Shown here piece after piece: positions 32,259-41,736 of a DNA stretch of 64,000 nt (the first letter of the stretch is position 1; each line of letters starts with the position of its first letter). Origin of the DNA: Niabella beijingensis (GTDB taxonomy: Bacteria > Bacteroidota > Bacteroidia > Chitinophagales > Chitinophagaceae); the NCBI RefSeq assembly GCF_020034665.1, contig NZ_JAIQDI010000001.1:1674001-1738000 (forward strand), given 5' to 3'. The position numbers and the translations under genes were made by a program. The notes beneath the pieces are model-generated. The model ran no database searches. It had not been told where the DNA came from and saw only the letters and a list, made by a program, of their open reading frames with translations.

Positions 32259-33797
32259 TCAGTGCTTGAAATGCCGCATGCCGGTGATCACCATGGCCAG
32301 GTTATTCTGCTGCGTGTACTCAACGGAGTCCTTATCTCGGATGGAACCACCCGGCTGAATAAAGGCTTCAATACCTGCCTGATGACCGATCTGCACACAA
32401 TCATTGAACGGGAAGAAAGCGTCGCTGGCCAGCACGGCACCTTTCAGATCAAAACCGAACTGCTTTGCTTTTTCGATGGCATGGCGCAGCGCATCGATGC
32501 GGCTCGTCTGTCCCGCACCTTTACCCACCAGCTGTTTGTTTCTTACCAGCGCAATGGCATTCGATTTTAGATGCTTGCCAATGATATTGGCAAATTCCAG
32601 GTCGGCTTTTTCTGCTGCTGTGGTTTCACGGCCTCCGGCTTCTTTCCATTCCGTATAATTTCCCTTATCCTGTTCCTGGATGAGAACACCGTTGAGAATG
32701 GATTTTGTCTGAGATCTGGGATTTAAGTCCCGATATCTATCGGGATGAGATTTGAGTTGCAGCAGTATGCGGTTCTTTTTGGATTTTAAGATGTTCAGTG
32801 CTGCTTCGTCAAAAGCAGGTGCTATCAGTACTTCAAAGAAGATCTCGTTGATGGCATTAGCAGTGGCTTCATCCACGGTTCCATTGGTTACCAGCACGCC
32901 GCCAAAGGCACTTTCCGGATCTCCCGCCAGGGCATCCTTCCAGGCTTCGCTTATTGCAGCACGCGCTGCCACACCGCAAACATTGGTATGCTTGATAATG
33001 GCAAACACTACTTCGCCGCCCTGCGGAAATTCGTTGATCAGCTGAACCGCAGCATCCACATCCACGAGGTTGTTATAGGAAAGTTCCTTACCATTGAGCT
33101 GGTTGAACAGTTCTTCCAGATTGCCATAAAATGTTCCGGACTGATGCGGGTTTTCGCCATAACGCATGGCCTTAGGACTGTTAACGGATTGAAGAAAATA
33201 TTCGCCGCTGTTTCCGTTAAAATAAGCAGCAATGGCCACATCATAATGTGCTACGATCTCAAAAGCCTTTGCAGCAAAGGATTTGCGCTGCTCGATCGTG
33301 GTTTCCCCGTTCTGGGTTTTCAGCAGTTCTTCCAGACCTGTATAATCTTTTTTGGCGGCTACTACCACCACATCTTTAAAGTTCTTTGCAGCTGCACGGA
33401 TCATGGAAGGACCCCCGATATCAATTTTTTCGATGATCAGTTTTTCTTCGCTGGTCTGTGCCAGGGTCTCTTCAAAAGGATACAGGTCCACGATCACCAG
33501 GTCGATCTCCGGGATCTTATACTCTGCCATTTCCGCTCTATCGGATTCCAGGTCTCTCCTGCCCAGGATTCCCCCGAACACAGAAGGGTGCAGGGTTTTC
33601 ACACGTCCGCCCAAAATGGAAGGATAGGTAGTCAGCTGCTCTACAGGAACCACTTGTATGCCGAGGTCTTCAATAAATTTCTGGGTCCCCCCGGTTGAAT
33701 AGATCGTAATTCCCAGGCGGGATAATTCTTTTACGACGGGCTCCAGACCATCCTTATAAAAAACGGAAATCAGTGCAGATTGTATCTTTTTGTTCAT
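32259..33797 (-). CDS. purH: Bifunctional AICAR transformylase/IMP cyclohydrolase
   Basis: A 512-residue PurH. The N-terminal MGS-like IMP cyclohydrolase domain (SALISVFYKDGLEPVVKELSRLGITIYSTGGTQ...ILGGRVKTLHPSVFGGIL) is followed by the AICAR transformylase domain (MRYGENPHQSGTFYG, FAIIKHTNVCGVA, DAFFPFNDCV). It performs the last two steps of de novo purine synthesis. Around 32713-32757 the protein carries an inserted-looking segment (SHPDRYRDLNPRSQ) encoded by a palindromic element; the frame is kept, so the enzyme is probably functional. It stands between tetR and comEC on the same strand, with no shared promoter evident. Confidence 0.96.
   Translation of the reverse strand: MNKKIQSALISVFYKDGLEPVVKELSRLGITIYSTGGTQKFIEDLGIQVVPVEQLTTYPSILGGRVKTLHPSVFGGILGRRDLESDRAEMAEYKIPEIDLVIVDLYPFEETLAQTSEEKLIIEKIDIGGPSMIRAAAKNFKDVVVVAAKKDYTGLEELLKTQNGETTIEQRKSFAAKAFEIVAHYDVAIAAYFNGNSGEYFLQSVNSPKAMRYGENPHQSGTFYGNLEELFNQLNGKELSYNNLVDVDAAVQLINEFPQGGEVVFAIIKHTNVCGVAARAAISEAWKDALAGDPESAFGGVLVTNGTVDEATANAINEIFFEVLIAPAFDEAALNILKSKKNRILLQLKSHPDRYRDLNPRSQTKSILNGVLIQEQDKGNYTEWKEAGGRETTAAEKADLEFANIIGKHLKSNAIALVRNKQLVGKGAGQTSRIDALRHAIEKAKQFGFDLKGAVLASDAFFPFNDCVQIGHQAGIEAFIQPGGSIRDKDSVEYTQQNNLAMVITGMRHFKH
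32728..32745. repeat. Palindromic element inside purH
   Basis: TCCCGATA-TC-TATCGGGA, a perfect 8-bp inverted repeat within the coding sequence. A decayed version (TCCCTATAGCTATCGGAA, 48736-48753) lies in the 5' end of murI. Both sit in frame in family-atypical segments. Confidence 0.6.
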
Positions 33798-33839
33798 AAA
33801 ACTGAATTGGAATGCTTAATGAGCCGCAAAGGTAAGCGT

Positions 33840-35915
33840 TCAAAGGGTCATTACAAAAGCTCCTTTGTTCACAACATTGTAACAGGGCACACCCAGCGCA
33901 TCACAGTCCTGCTGCCAGTAGCGGGCCTTCCAGGCCGGCACGGAGCCCCCGATCACCACCTGCCGGGGCTGCACTACCTCCAGCAGCCGGGAGATATACA
34001 GCCGGGGATTCCCGGTAAGGACCACAAGGTCTGCTTTTCCGTACCGGGTTCCGTTCAGAGGCGCATGTATCAGCAATACGGAGCGGCCACCAAACAACAA
34101 ACGCTCGTCCCCTCTGATATGCCGCAGCGCCTCCGGTTGCCGGAGACGATGACGGATCGCCGAAGGCTCCAGTGTATTTTTTGCTATTGCAGGATCCTGT
34201 AGTCCGGCGGTATCCGCAAGGATAAAATGGTCCCGGCCGTTGATAAAATCGATAATGCTGCTTCCGGAACTATTGTACACGATGATCTTGGACTGCCGGT
34301 TTGCCTGATAGAAAGAAAGTCCCCGCAGCACGATGAATCCGGATAGACCCAGTACTGCCATCCAAAGCCCTGTCTTTCGTTGTTGCAGTAACAAAGCAAC
34401 CCCGGCTATAAGAACATACAACAGTAATACCTGTGCCATGCTGATCTGCAATCCCTTCCACAACGCGAAGGGATAGTGTTCCAGGTTCTCGATGATCCGG
34501 TTCATCCAGACTATAGCGCCGCGCAGCAATACGCCTGTGGCTGCAGCTATAGCAGGAAACGGTGCCACAGCTACCAGCAGCAATGTTCCGATCAATATCC
34601 CGCTCGACAAAGGCACCACCAGCAAATTGGAGATCAGGAAATAAACCGGGAACTGATGAAAGTGATAGATGCTTAGCGGGGTGGTTAAGACCTGTGCAGC
34701 AATACTTATTGCAATGAGCTGCCACACCGCATTCAACAGTTTATTCTCTACTGTTATAAGACCATACAGAGGTCTGTAGAAAATAACGATACCCAGTACG
34801 GCTGCATAAGAAAGCTGGAATCCCACATCCCACAACCACCAGGGGTTATAACCGAGCAGCAGGAAGGCTGAAGCCGCCAGTGTATTGTATACAGAAACAT
34901 TGCGGCCAAAATGTTTTCCAAGCAGGATACAGGTAAACATAACAGCTGCCCGAACAATGGAAGCCGCACCACCCGCCAGCAGGCTAAAGGTCCATAATAC
35001 CGTTAAAACAAGAACGGGATGCAGCCAGCGCGTTTGCCGCCGTTTCAATAGCGGGCCCAGTAAAAGCTCCAGCAACCAGTAAATAAGCCCCAGGTGCATT
35101 CCCGAAACAGCGATCACATGTACCACACCGGTATCGGTGTAGGATTGCAGTAAGCTTTTATCCAGATCGTCGCGGTAACCCATCAGCAGGGCCTCAGCCA
35201 GCCCTGCTTCCCTTGGTGTTTTTATGTACTCTTTTAAAACAGCAAGAATGGATGCCCTTACCCGGTACAGCCACAGGCTTACGGAGAACGGCTGCGGTCC
35301 TTTGATCTTTAAAACATCCTGCCCGGTGAGATATACCTGGTGCGTGATCCCATTGAACCGGGCATAAAGCCTATAGTCGAATGCACCCGGGTTACCCGTA
35401 CTCCGGATCGTCTGAGGCTCTTTCTTAAACACCAGCCGGTCGCCGGCATTCAATTGCCGGTGACCGGGCTCCTTTTTAAAATAAAGGATCATTTTTCCAT
35501 TGACCCGGATAACGCTGTCATTAATGATCAGCTGTTTTACCACGGCCGCGGCCTTGTAAGAGCGGCTCTTTTCAACAGGCTGTTCCTCCAGGTCAGTCAC
35601 CAGGTACATTCCCGGAGCATAATGCCGGCCAAACCAGCTGCGCCGGTTCCCGGTATCTTTAAGCGCTGCAATCAGTATCCCTGAAAAGAAAAGTATCAGC
35701 AGGATCAGTACTGTCTGCAGCATCTGCAATTTCAACCGCTGATAACTGCCTAGCATCCGGAACAACAATACCATTAAACCGGAAACCAGGAGGCCGGTCA
35801 TACAGCCCGTTACAGGCAGCGGATGATAAAAGCAGAACAGGATACCGCAGGCAAACGGAAGCAATAACTTTATAAACGGTGCGCGGGCGAGAAACAGATC
35901 AGCGGAGGGTTGCAT
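33840..35915 (-). CDS. comEC: ComEC/Rec2-family DNA uptake channel protein
   Basis: A protein of 691 residues from the ATG at 35915; a GTG six codons upstream is also in frame. It opens with membrane helices and a DUF4131-like soluble domain (residues about 30-190). The competence domain follows, with the signature SGMHLGLIYWLLELL and many transmembrane helices. The C-terminal 150 residues align in position with the metallo-beta-lactamase domain of ComEC but show no HxHxDH zinc motif, a degenerate form. ComEC forms the inner-membrane channel for single-stranded DNA in transformation. A perfect AT-rich palindrome lies 30 bp upstream. Confidence 0.88.
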   Translation of the reverse strand: MQPSADLFLARAPFIKLLLPFACGILFCFYHPLPVTGCMTGLLVSGLMVLLFRMLGSYQRLKLQMLQTVLILLILFFSGILIAALKDTGNRRSWFGRHYAPGMYLVTDLEEQPVEKSRSYKAAAVVKQLIINDSVIRVNGKMILYFKKEPGHRQLNAGDRLVFKKEPQTIRSTGNPGAFDYRLYARFNGITHQVYLTGQDVLKIKGPQPFSVSLWLYRVRASILAVLKEYIKTPREAGLAEALLMGYRDDLDKSLLQSYTDTGVVHVIAVSGMHLGLIYWLLELLLGPLLKRRQTRWLHPVLVLTVLWTFSLLAGGAASIVRAAVMFTCILLGKHFGRNVSVYNTLAASAFLLLGYNPWWLWDVGFQLSYAAVLGIVIFYRPLYGLITVENKLLNAVWQLIAISIAAQVLTTPLSIYHFHQFPVYFLISNLLVVPLSSGILIGTLLLVAVAPFPAIAAATGVLLRGAIVWMNRIIENLEHYPFALWKGLQISMAQVLLLYVLIAGVALLLQQRKTGLWMAVLGLSGFIVLRGLSFYQANRQSKIIVYNSSGSSIIDFINGRDHFILADTAGLQDPAIAKNTLEPSAIRHRLRQPEALRHIRGDERLLFGGRSVLLIHAPLNGTRYGKADLVVLTGNPRLYISRLLEVVQPRQVVIGGSVPAWKARYWQQDCDALGVPCYNVVNKGAFVMTL

Positions 35916-35943
35916 AGGTGATGTATTAACCACCCTAAGTTAC

Positions 35944-35967
35944 AAAAATATTATATATAATATTTTT
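35944..35967. terminator. 24-bp perfect A/T palindrome, probable terminator
   Basis: AAAAATATTATA and its exact complement TATAATATTTTT meet without a spacer. It lies between the S9 peptidase stop (36059, minus strand) and the comEC start, so it probably ends the peptidase transcript; weak base pairing makes it less efficient than a GC-rich hairpin. Confidence 0.4.
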
Positions 35968-36058
35968 TAACTAAATAATAGACCAGTGCCGGCTGGAAGA
36001 CATCTGCCCTCAGCAGCCATCTGTTAATTGCTTCTCCTCAGACGTATACCTAGCCATA

Positions 36059-38428
36059 CTATTTCTTCAGTGTCTGTTCAAAGAGTTTGAAGATCCGCTT
36101 GTATTCGTCGGTCCAGCTTACGGGCTCCACAAAGCCATGGTCTTCCATTGGGTAGGAAGCCAGTTCCCAATTGGCTTTCTTCAGCTCCATCAGGCGCTGG
36201 GCCAGCTTCACAGCGTCCTGGTAATGGACATTCACATCCACCATGCCATGGCAGATAAGCAGGTTGCCTTTTAATCCGTTCGCAAAATAAATAGGCGAAC
36301 TTTTATGATAGGCGATGCTGTCAGTAAACGGTTCGTTGAGGATATTGGAGGTATAGCCGTGATTGTAATTGGCCCAGTCCGTAACCGGCCGCAAGGCTGC
36401 GCCGCTGGCAAACACATCCGGTGTTGTAAACAACGCCATCAGCGTCATAAACCCACCGTAAGAACCACCATAGATGCCCACTTTTGCCGGGTCAATTTTA
36501 TAGGTGTCCGTAAGATATTTTACCGCATCCACATGATCGGTAAGATCTTTCCCCCCCATGTGCCGGTAGATACCGGTACGCCAGTCGCGGCCATAGCCGG
36601 CACTCCCACGGTAATCGATGTCCATCACATAATAACCATTATCTGCAAGAAGGTTGTTGAACATATATTCCCGGAAATAGGAACTCCACCATTTATGAGC
36701 GTTCTGAAGATATCCTGCACCATGAACAAAAAATACAGCCGGCATGCCGGGCCGGGCATTTTCCGGTTTATACAACCGGGCATACACCGGTGCACCATCC
36801 CTTGCCGTAAATGAAATCACCTCCGGGATACGCCATTTGATCTGCCGGTATTCTTCGCTCTGTGCTTTTGTGGTGATCTGCACCGGGTGGGCACCGGGGC
36901 GGTTTTCCTGGAGGTAGAGCTCCCAGGGTTTATCAATAAATGAATTCCTGATGGCCAGGTATTTTTCATCCGGTGACAGGCTTACTTCATTCGCTCCCGG
37001 AAGTGTGGTCAGCTGTACTGTTTGTCCCGCTTTTATGTTCAGCCGGTAAAACTGTTTTTCGCCGGGATGTATCTGATTGGTAGTAATGTAAAACGATTTT
37101 TTATCATTGGAAAGTTTTGCCTCCTGCACTTCATACGGTCCTTTTGTAAGCGCACGTTTTACCCCCGATGTCACATTGTAAAGATACAGATGCGTGTAGC
37201 CGGTGGTTTCGCTCTGGAACCAGACCGTTTCATTATCCGTCCACCCGGTAGCGCGGGGACTGATCCCCGGTCCGCCGATCCAGGCATCATCGTGTTGCCG
37301 GTCGACCAGCTTCAGGTGCCTTGTTGCGGTATCCATCAGCATCAGCCACCGGTCTTTATTATCGTCTGCATATATATCCAGCAGGGCATAACGGCCGTTT
37401 TGCGACCATTCCACACCCCATACATTCACATTGCGAAGGACCGTATCCCGCTTCATCCGCTCCCATTGCAGCGGATAGTCCTTTACAAATGCGGGGATAT
37501 CCCGGATGCCGGGGATCTGTTCTGTACTGATCTTATAAGCAGTATCTCGTATACGGTCATAAACAAAAAAACGGGCACTTCCCTGCGGGCTGCCCACCTT
37601 TGTGCGACCGGGAATGTCTGTGGTATAGCCGCTCTCGGTTACATAATCCGGTACAATGGTTCGTTTCCCGTTTCCTGCGGTGTAAAGCTGGTAAGTCACA
37701 AACCGCCCGTCCGGACTGATGTTTGTACCGGTCAGCTGGCCCCCCGCCAGATAAATGGGTTTGGGTCCGGACAGCTCACGGGCCCGCGTATATCCCTCCC
37801 CGGCCACCCGTTTGTTGTTCCGCTCCCGCAGCACATCCATGAGGGCCAGCTGTTCTTTTTTCAGCCACGCTTCTTCTGCATTTGTCTTTTTGTCTTTATC
37901 AGGAGGCGCATCATTGGTAAAATTGGTCAGTTGTTGCGAAGCACCTGTTGCGATCTCCCAGGAATAAAGGTTCTGACCGCGGGTATAAACGATCCGGGTA
38001 TCATTAAAGCTGAACACCGGATTATACTCACCTTCCAGCGTCTGCGTAATACGAATGATCTTACCGGCAGGTGCTCTGTAATAAATATCCCCGTCTTTTG
38101 TCCAGGTTGCAGCCGACCTGTTGTTACTGTAGCGCAGCAGGGACTCGGATACTGCCCTGCGTTGTTCATTTAGCTGCAGCTTCCGGGGTGTTTTATCCGC
38201 AGGTGTAATGCGGTACAGCGAATCGGCAGGTGCCTGTTCCGGGTTCCAGGAAAAAAATAAGGTGTTTCCCTCATTCCCCCAGGCAACATCAGATGGCGAT
38301 GTGCCCATCCATTTGGGGTCACGCATGATCCGGTCTACCGTCAGTACACCGGGATCGTTCTGTGCCACTGCGGTAACAGCAGCCATCATTGCAGGAACTG
38401 CAACGGCCTTTATCAATAATCTCTTCAT
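36059..38428 (-). CDS. Secreted S9 family prolyl-oligopeptidase-type peptidase
   Basis: A 789-residue protein from the ATG at 38428 (MKRLLIKAVAVPAMMAAVTAVAQ, signal peptide). A beta-propeller N-terminal part is followed by the alpha/beta-hydrolase domain. Catalytic Ser lies in GIYGGSYGGFM, Asp in CHGMVDVNVHYQD and His in PMEDHGF, as in dipeptidyl-peptidase IV-type enzymes. It should cleave dipeptides or short oligopeptides in the periplasm or outside the cell. It is followed on the same strand by an A/T palindrome and comEC, and lies downstream of the M28 peptidase gene, which suggests a peptide-use function for this region. Confidence 0.93.
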   Translation of the reverse strand: MKRLLIKAVAVPAMMAAVTAVAQNDPGVLTVDRIMRDPKWMGTSPSDVAWGNEGNTLFFSWNPEQAPADSLYRITPADKTPRKLQLNEQRRAVSESLLRYSNNRSAATWTKDGDIYYRAPAGKIIRITQTLEGEYNPVFSFNDTRIVYTRGQNLYSWEIATGASQQLTNFTNDAPPDKDKKTNAEEAWLKKEQLALMDVLRERNNKRVAGEGYTRARELSGPKPIYLAGGQLTGTNISPDGRFVTYQLYTAGNGKRTIVPDYVTESGYTTDIPGRTKVGSPQGSARFFVYDRIRDTAYKISTEQIPGIRDIPAFVKDYPLQWERMKRDTVLRNVNVWGVEWSQNGRYALLDIYADDNKDRWLMLMDTATRHLKLVDRQHDDAWIGGPGISPRATGWTDNETVWFQSETTGYTHLYLYNVTSGVKRALTKGPYEVQEAKLSNDKKSFYITTNQIHPGEKQFYRLNIKAGQTVQLTTLPGANEVSLSPDEKYLAIRNSFIDKPWELYLQENRPGAHPVQITTKAQSEEYRQIKWRIPEVISFTARDGAPVYARLYKPENARPGMPAVFFVHGAGYLQNAHKWWSSYFREYMFNNLLADNGYYVMDIDYRGSAGYGRDWRTGIYRHMGGKDLTDHVDAVKYLTDTYKIDPAKVGIYGGSYGGFMTLMALFTTPDVFASGAALRPVTDWANYNHGYTSNILNEPFTDSIAYHKSSPIYFANGLKGNLLICHGMVDVNVHYQDAVKLAQRLMELKKANWELASYPMEDHGFVEPVSWTDEYKRIFKLFEQTLKK

Positions 38429-38524
38429 CCTGTAAAGCAGCATAATTTATTTGATCCCCACTTTTGGTATGTCCCCAAAAGCGTACACTTATGTTATAGT
38501 ACAAAATTACAGAAGCCGATGCTG

Positions 38525-40183
38525 TTAGCGGGCCCTTTCTGCTGCACTCTTGTCGCGCTCGGCTTTAAACTCGGAACCGGCTTTCCAGCCGGGCCAGTTA
38601 TGGCCATAGGCCAGCCGTTTGCCTACCATAAAAAGCAGTTGCAAATCATCCACGGCACCGCTCAGATCCCAGCTGGTATTGTATTCATCGGAAGGTCCGT
38701 GATAATGTTGAGTATTGAATGCCTCCTGCATTTTCCTGCCGTACTCTTTATCCTTACCGATCACATCAATACCAAATCCCTGGGCAAGGGCCGGTACGCC
38801 GGCTTTTGCAAAACTGAAATGATCCGACCGGAAATAATGTCCCGCCTCCGGCGTGGCGTCATAGGAAATATACCTTCCCAGTTTTTCAGCTTCTTCTTTT
38901 AAAAGATCCTCCATTTCCGATTGTCCCTGGCCCACCACCATAATGTCTTTTGTACGGCCATAGTTGTTGACCTCATCCACATTCAGCACCCCTACTGTTT
39001 TTGCAAGCGGGTATACCGGATGCTGTGCGTAGTAGGCCGATCCCAGCAATCCCTGCTCTTCGGCGGTCACAGCCAGAAAAACAATGGTGCGTTCCGGCGG
39101 TGTCTTTTGACTTTTCCATACCCTTGCAAACTCCAGCAGGGCGGCGGTGCCGCTGGCATTGTCCAACGCCCCGTTATAGATCGAATCGCCGCGGGCATCC
39201 GGTTTCCCGATGCCCAGGTGGTCCCAGTGAGCGGTATAAAGAACGTATTCATCCGGGTATTTGCTTCCTGTGATCTTTGCAATCACATTGTGCGACTGAC
39301 TGCGGGTCACTTTTGTTTTTATACCTGTGGACACGGTGGCATTCAGCTGCTGTGCCCTGAATCCGCGGATATCTGCTTTGGCAATGATACCGGTATCCTG
39401 TCCGCCCGCCATGATCAGTTTTTTAGCCGCTTCCATAGTGATCCAGCCCTGGGCATCCAGCAGTTTTTCATCTTTATTGTCCAGCCGGAGCTCCGATGTA
39501 TGCCAGTTGTTCTGTACCACGCTGAACGGATAACTGGCAGCCGCGGTACTATGGATCACCAGGCAGCCACGGGCACCCTGCCGGGCCGCTTCTTCAAACT
39601 TATAGGTCCAACGTCCGTAATAGGTCATGGTTTTCCCTTTGAACAGGGTTGTGTCCCCGTTATTAAACCCGGGATCATTTACCAGCACCATAACGATCTT
39701 CCCTTTCACGTCCAGTCCTTCATAATCGTTCCAGTTGTATTCGGGCGCCACCACACCATAACCGGCAAACACTACCGGTACATTGCTGAGGCGGATGACG
39801 GAATCCGTTTTGGGTGTGGAAAGTACATATTCATCAAGTCCTTTCAACTCCATGACACCCGAAGCGGCCTGGACCTTCATGACCGGCTCCGGTTCTGAAA
39901 GGATATCGATCATCGGCACATCCTGAAGATAACTGCTGCCATTACCCGGTTCTGCACCCAGTTGCCGGAATTGCTCCTCCAGGTAGCCGATGGTCTTTTT
40001 CTCTCCTTCTGTAAAAGGTTTGCGCCCTTCAAATGAATCTGCCGAAAGGACCTTAATATGCCGCACAAGACTGTCGGCACTGAATGCCGAAGCATCAGTT
40101 TCTCCGTTTTTTGTTTTTTCCGGGGTATTGCATGCAACAAAAGCAAGTGCTGCAATTGCCGCAGTGAACCGCTTATAATACAT
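38525..40183 (-). CDS. M28 family zinc aminopeptidase, lipoprotein
   Basis: A 552-residue protein with lipoprotein signal (MYYKRFTAAIAALAFVAC, Cys at residue 18). A PA-like insert (VNDPGFNNGDTTLFKGKTM) precedes the M28 core. The two-zinc ligands are His in YTAHWDHLGIG, Asp in GALDNASGTAAL, the Glu pair in AVTAEEQGLLG, Asp in LNVDEVNNYG and His in YFRSDHFSF. Such enzymes remove N-terminal amino acids from peptides at the cell envelope. It probably works with the S9 peptidase whose gene follows 96 bp downstream. The C-terminus is Lys/Glu/Arg-rich. Confidence 0.93.
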   Translation of the reverse strand: MYYKRFTAAIAALAFVACNTPEKTKNGETDASAFSADSLVRHIKVLSADSFEGRKPFTEGEKKTIGYLEEQFRQLGAEPGNGSSYLQDVPMIDILSEPEPVMKVQAASGVMELKGLDEYVLSTPKTDSVIRLSNVPVVFAGYGVVAPEYNWNDYEGLDVKGKIVMVLVNDPGFNNGDTTLFKGKTMTYYGRWTYKFEEAARQGARGCLVIHSTAAASYPFSVVQNNWHTSELRLDNKDEKLLDAQGWITMEAAKKLIMAGGQDTGIIAKADIRGFRAQQLNATVSTGIKTKVTRSQSHNVIAKITGSKYPDEYVLYTAHWDHLGIGKPDARGDSIYNGALDNASGTAALLEFARVWKSQKTPPERTIVFLAVTAEEQGLLGSAYYAQHPVYPLAKTVGVLNVDEVNNYGRTKDIMVVGQGQSEMEDLLKEEAEKLGRYISYDATPEAGHYFRSDHFSFAKAGVPALAQGFGIDVIGKDKEYGRKMQEAFNTQHYHGPSDEYNTSWDLSGAVDDLQLLFMVGKRLAYGHNWPGWKAGSEFKAERDKSAAERAR

Positions 40184-40312
40184 TTGGGATTTCTTTAAAC
40201 TATTTTCAGATTAACCTGGACGATCCGCTTTGAGATCTCAGCGTTGCGATTCCGGATCCAGAACGCAGCATTAAAATTTGTGAGCCGATAATGCATCATT
40301 GATTGCTGATCG

Positions 40313-41563
40313 CTACTTCTTACCGATGCGGAACAGTCTTCCCTTCTCTCCGTCGCTGATGGCATAAAGCGCGCCATCTGCACCTTGTACCACATCCCGG
40401 AAGCGCTGCTGCTGATCGGCCAGCAGTCGTTCTTCACCCACCACCTTATTGTTTTCGATCACCAGCCTTACAATATGCATACCGCTAAGGGCGCCTATAA
40501 ACAGATTATTTTTCCATTCGGGTATCAGGTCACCGCTGTAAAAGGTGGCGCCACTCGGAGACACTACGGGGTCCCAGTAGTAGACCGGCTGTTCCAGGCC
40601 TTCTTTCTGCGTAATACCTTCTCCAACTTTTTCACCGCTGTATTCCAGTCCGTAGGTGATGGTTGCCCAACCATAATTTTTCCCCGGTTCGATACGGTTC
40701 ACCTCGTCACCACCCTTGGGGCCAAATTCATCTTCCCAGAGATCACCGGTAACGGGGTGTATGGCCAGCCCCTGCACATTCCGGTGTCCGTAAGACCAGA
40801 TCTCCGGTCTTGCATCCGGTGTGTTGGCAAACGGATTGCCCGGAGCGGGTTTGCCTTCTTTTGTGATCCGCAACACCTTACCCGGAGCCGCATTCAGCTG
40901 CTGGGCCATGGGGCGGGATTTGATGTCTGAACGTTCCCCGGTGCTTACAAACAGGTTCCCTTCTTTATCCCATGCCAGTCTTGAGCCATAATGGAGCTTG
41001 CTGGGAAATGCCGGAAGTGCCTGGTAGATCACTGCAGCTCCTTCGACGGTCTTTTCATCGGCTGCCAGTTTTCCTTTGCCCACGGCGGTAAGAGTGCCCG
41101 GTGGCACATCCTGCGAAAAGCTCCAGTAAATGATCCGGTTGGTTGCAAAATCGGGATCCGGTATCACATCCAGCAGTCCGCCCTGCCCGTCACTGTTCAC
41201 TTTTGGCAGACCGGTAATGGGCGCGCTCAATTGCCCCGCCGCAGTGGCTATGCGCAGGGTGCCCTTCCGCTCTGTAATAAGAAAACGACCATCCGGAAGC
41301 GTAACGATACCCCAGGGATACACCAGCCTGTCCGAAAGCATTTTTACATCCAGCGGTGTTTGTGTATGTACTCCTTTAATGCGGGTCTGCCCTTCAAACG
41401 CCGGTTTATAATCGCTGTTGGGCTTTTTTGTTTCCACGGGATTAGAGGAAGAGTCTGTATTCCCCTCGCCGGGTTTTACCCCATGCGATTTGTTGGAATT
41501 ACAGGCTACAAGCAGGGACGCCGCCAGCACCCCTGTCAATAGTGGTTTAACATGAAAACTCAT
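40313..41563 (-). CDS. PQQ-dependent sugar dehydrogenase (GSDH family), lipoprotein
   Basis: A 416-residue protein with lipoprotein signal (LLTGVLAASLLVAC) and a Ser/Asn/Glu-rich linker, then a six-bladed propeller of the soluble aldose/glucose dehydrogenase type: LVYPWGIVTLPDGRFLITERKGTLR, DPDFATNRIIYW, SRLAWDKEGNLFVSTGERSD, HRNVQGLAIHPVTGDLWEDEFGPKGGDEVNRI, GKNYGWATITYG. It oxidises sugars with PQQ and calcium in the periplasm and feeds electrons into the respiratory chain. No PQQ biosynthesis genes are in the window. It is divergently transcribed from the SCO1-DUF420 pair. Confidence 0.92.
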   Translation of the reverse strand: MSFHVKPLLTGVLAASLLVACNSNKSHGVKPGEGNTDSSSNPVETKKPNSDYKPAFEGQTRIKGVHTQTPLDVKMLSDRLVYPWGIVTLPDGRFLITERKGTLRIATAAGQLSAPITGLPKVNSDGQGGLLDVIPDPDFATNRIIYWSFSQDVPPGTLTAVGKGKLAADEKTVEGAAVIYQALPAFPSKLHYGSRLAWDKEGNLFVSTGERSDIKSRPMAQQLNAAPGKVLRITKEGKPAPGNPFANTPDARPEIWSYGHRNVQGLAIHPVTGDLWEDEFGPKGGDEVNRIEPGKNYGWATITYGLEYSGEKVGEGITQKEGLEQPVYYWDPVVSPSGATFYSGDLIPEWKNNLFIGALSGMHIVRLVIENNKVVGEERLLADQQQRFRDVVQGADGALYAISDGEKGRLFRIGKK

Positions 41564-41617
41564 TGTGTAATTGTTTTAGACCATTTAAAAATAACACAAT
41601 TCCTTTTAAAAGAATGG

Positions 41618-41631
41618 TTTTGTTAACAAAA
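41618..41631. promoter_or_regulatory. 14-bp palindrome in the divergent promoter region
   Basis: TTTTGTTAACAAAA is perfectly symmetrical and lies between the divergent sugar-dehydrogenase and SCO1 genes, about 55 bp upstream of the former. It could be an operator; no matching regulator is encoded nearby. Confidence 0.3.
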
Positions 41632-41736
41632 TAGCCGCAGTAACGTTTTATATAAAAATATATTTTCTAAAAAACAGGAGCCGTTTAAAAGCTTTTTACG
41701 ACTTTTGCGGCTGCAAAACTTTAATTACAGTTTCTT

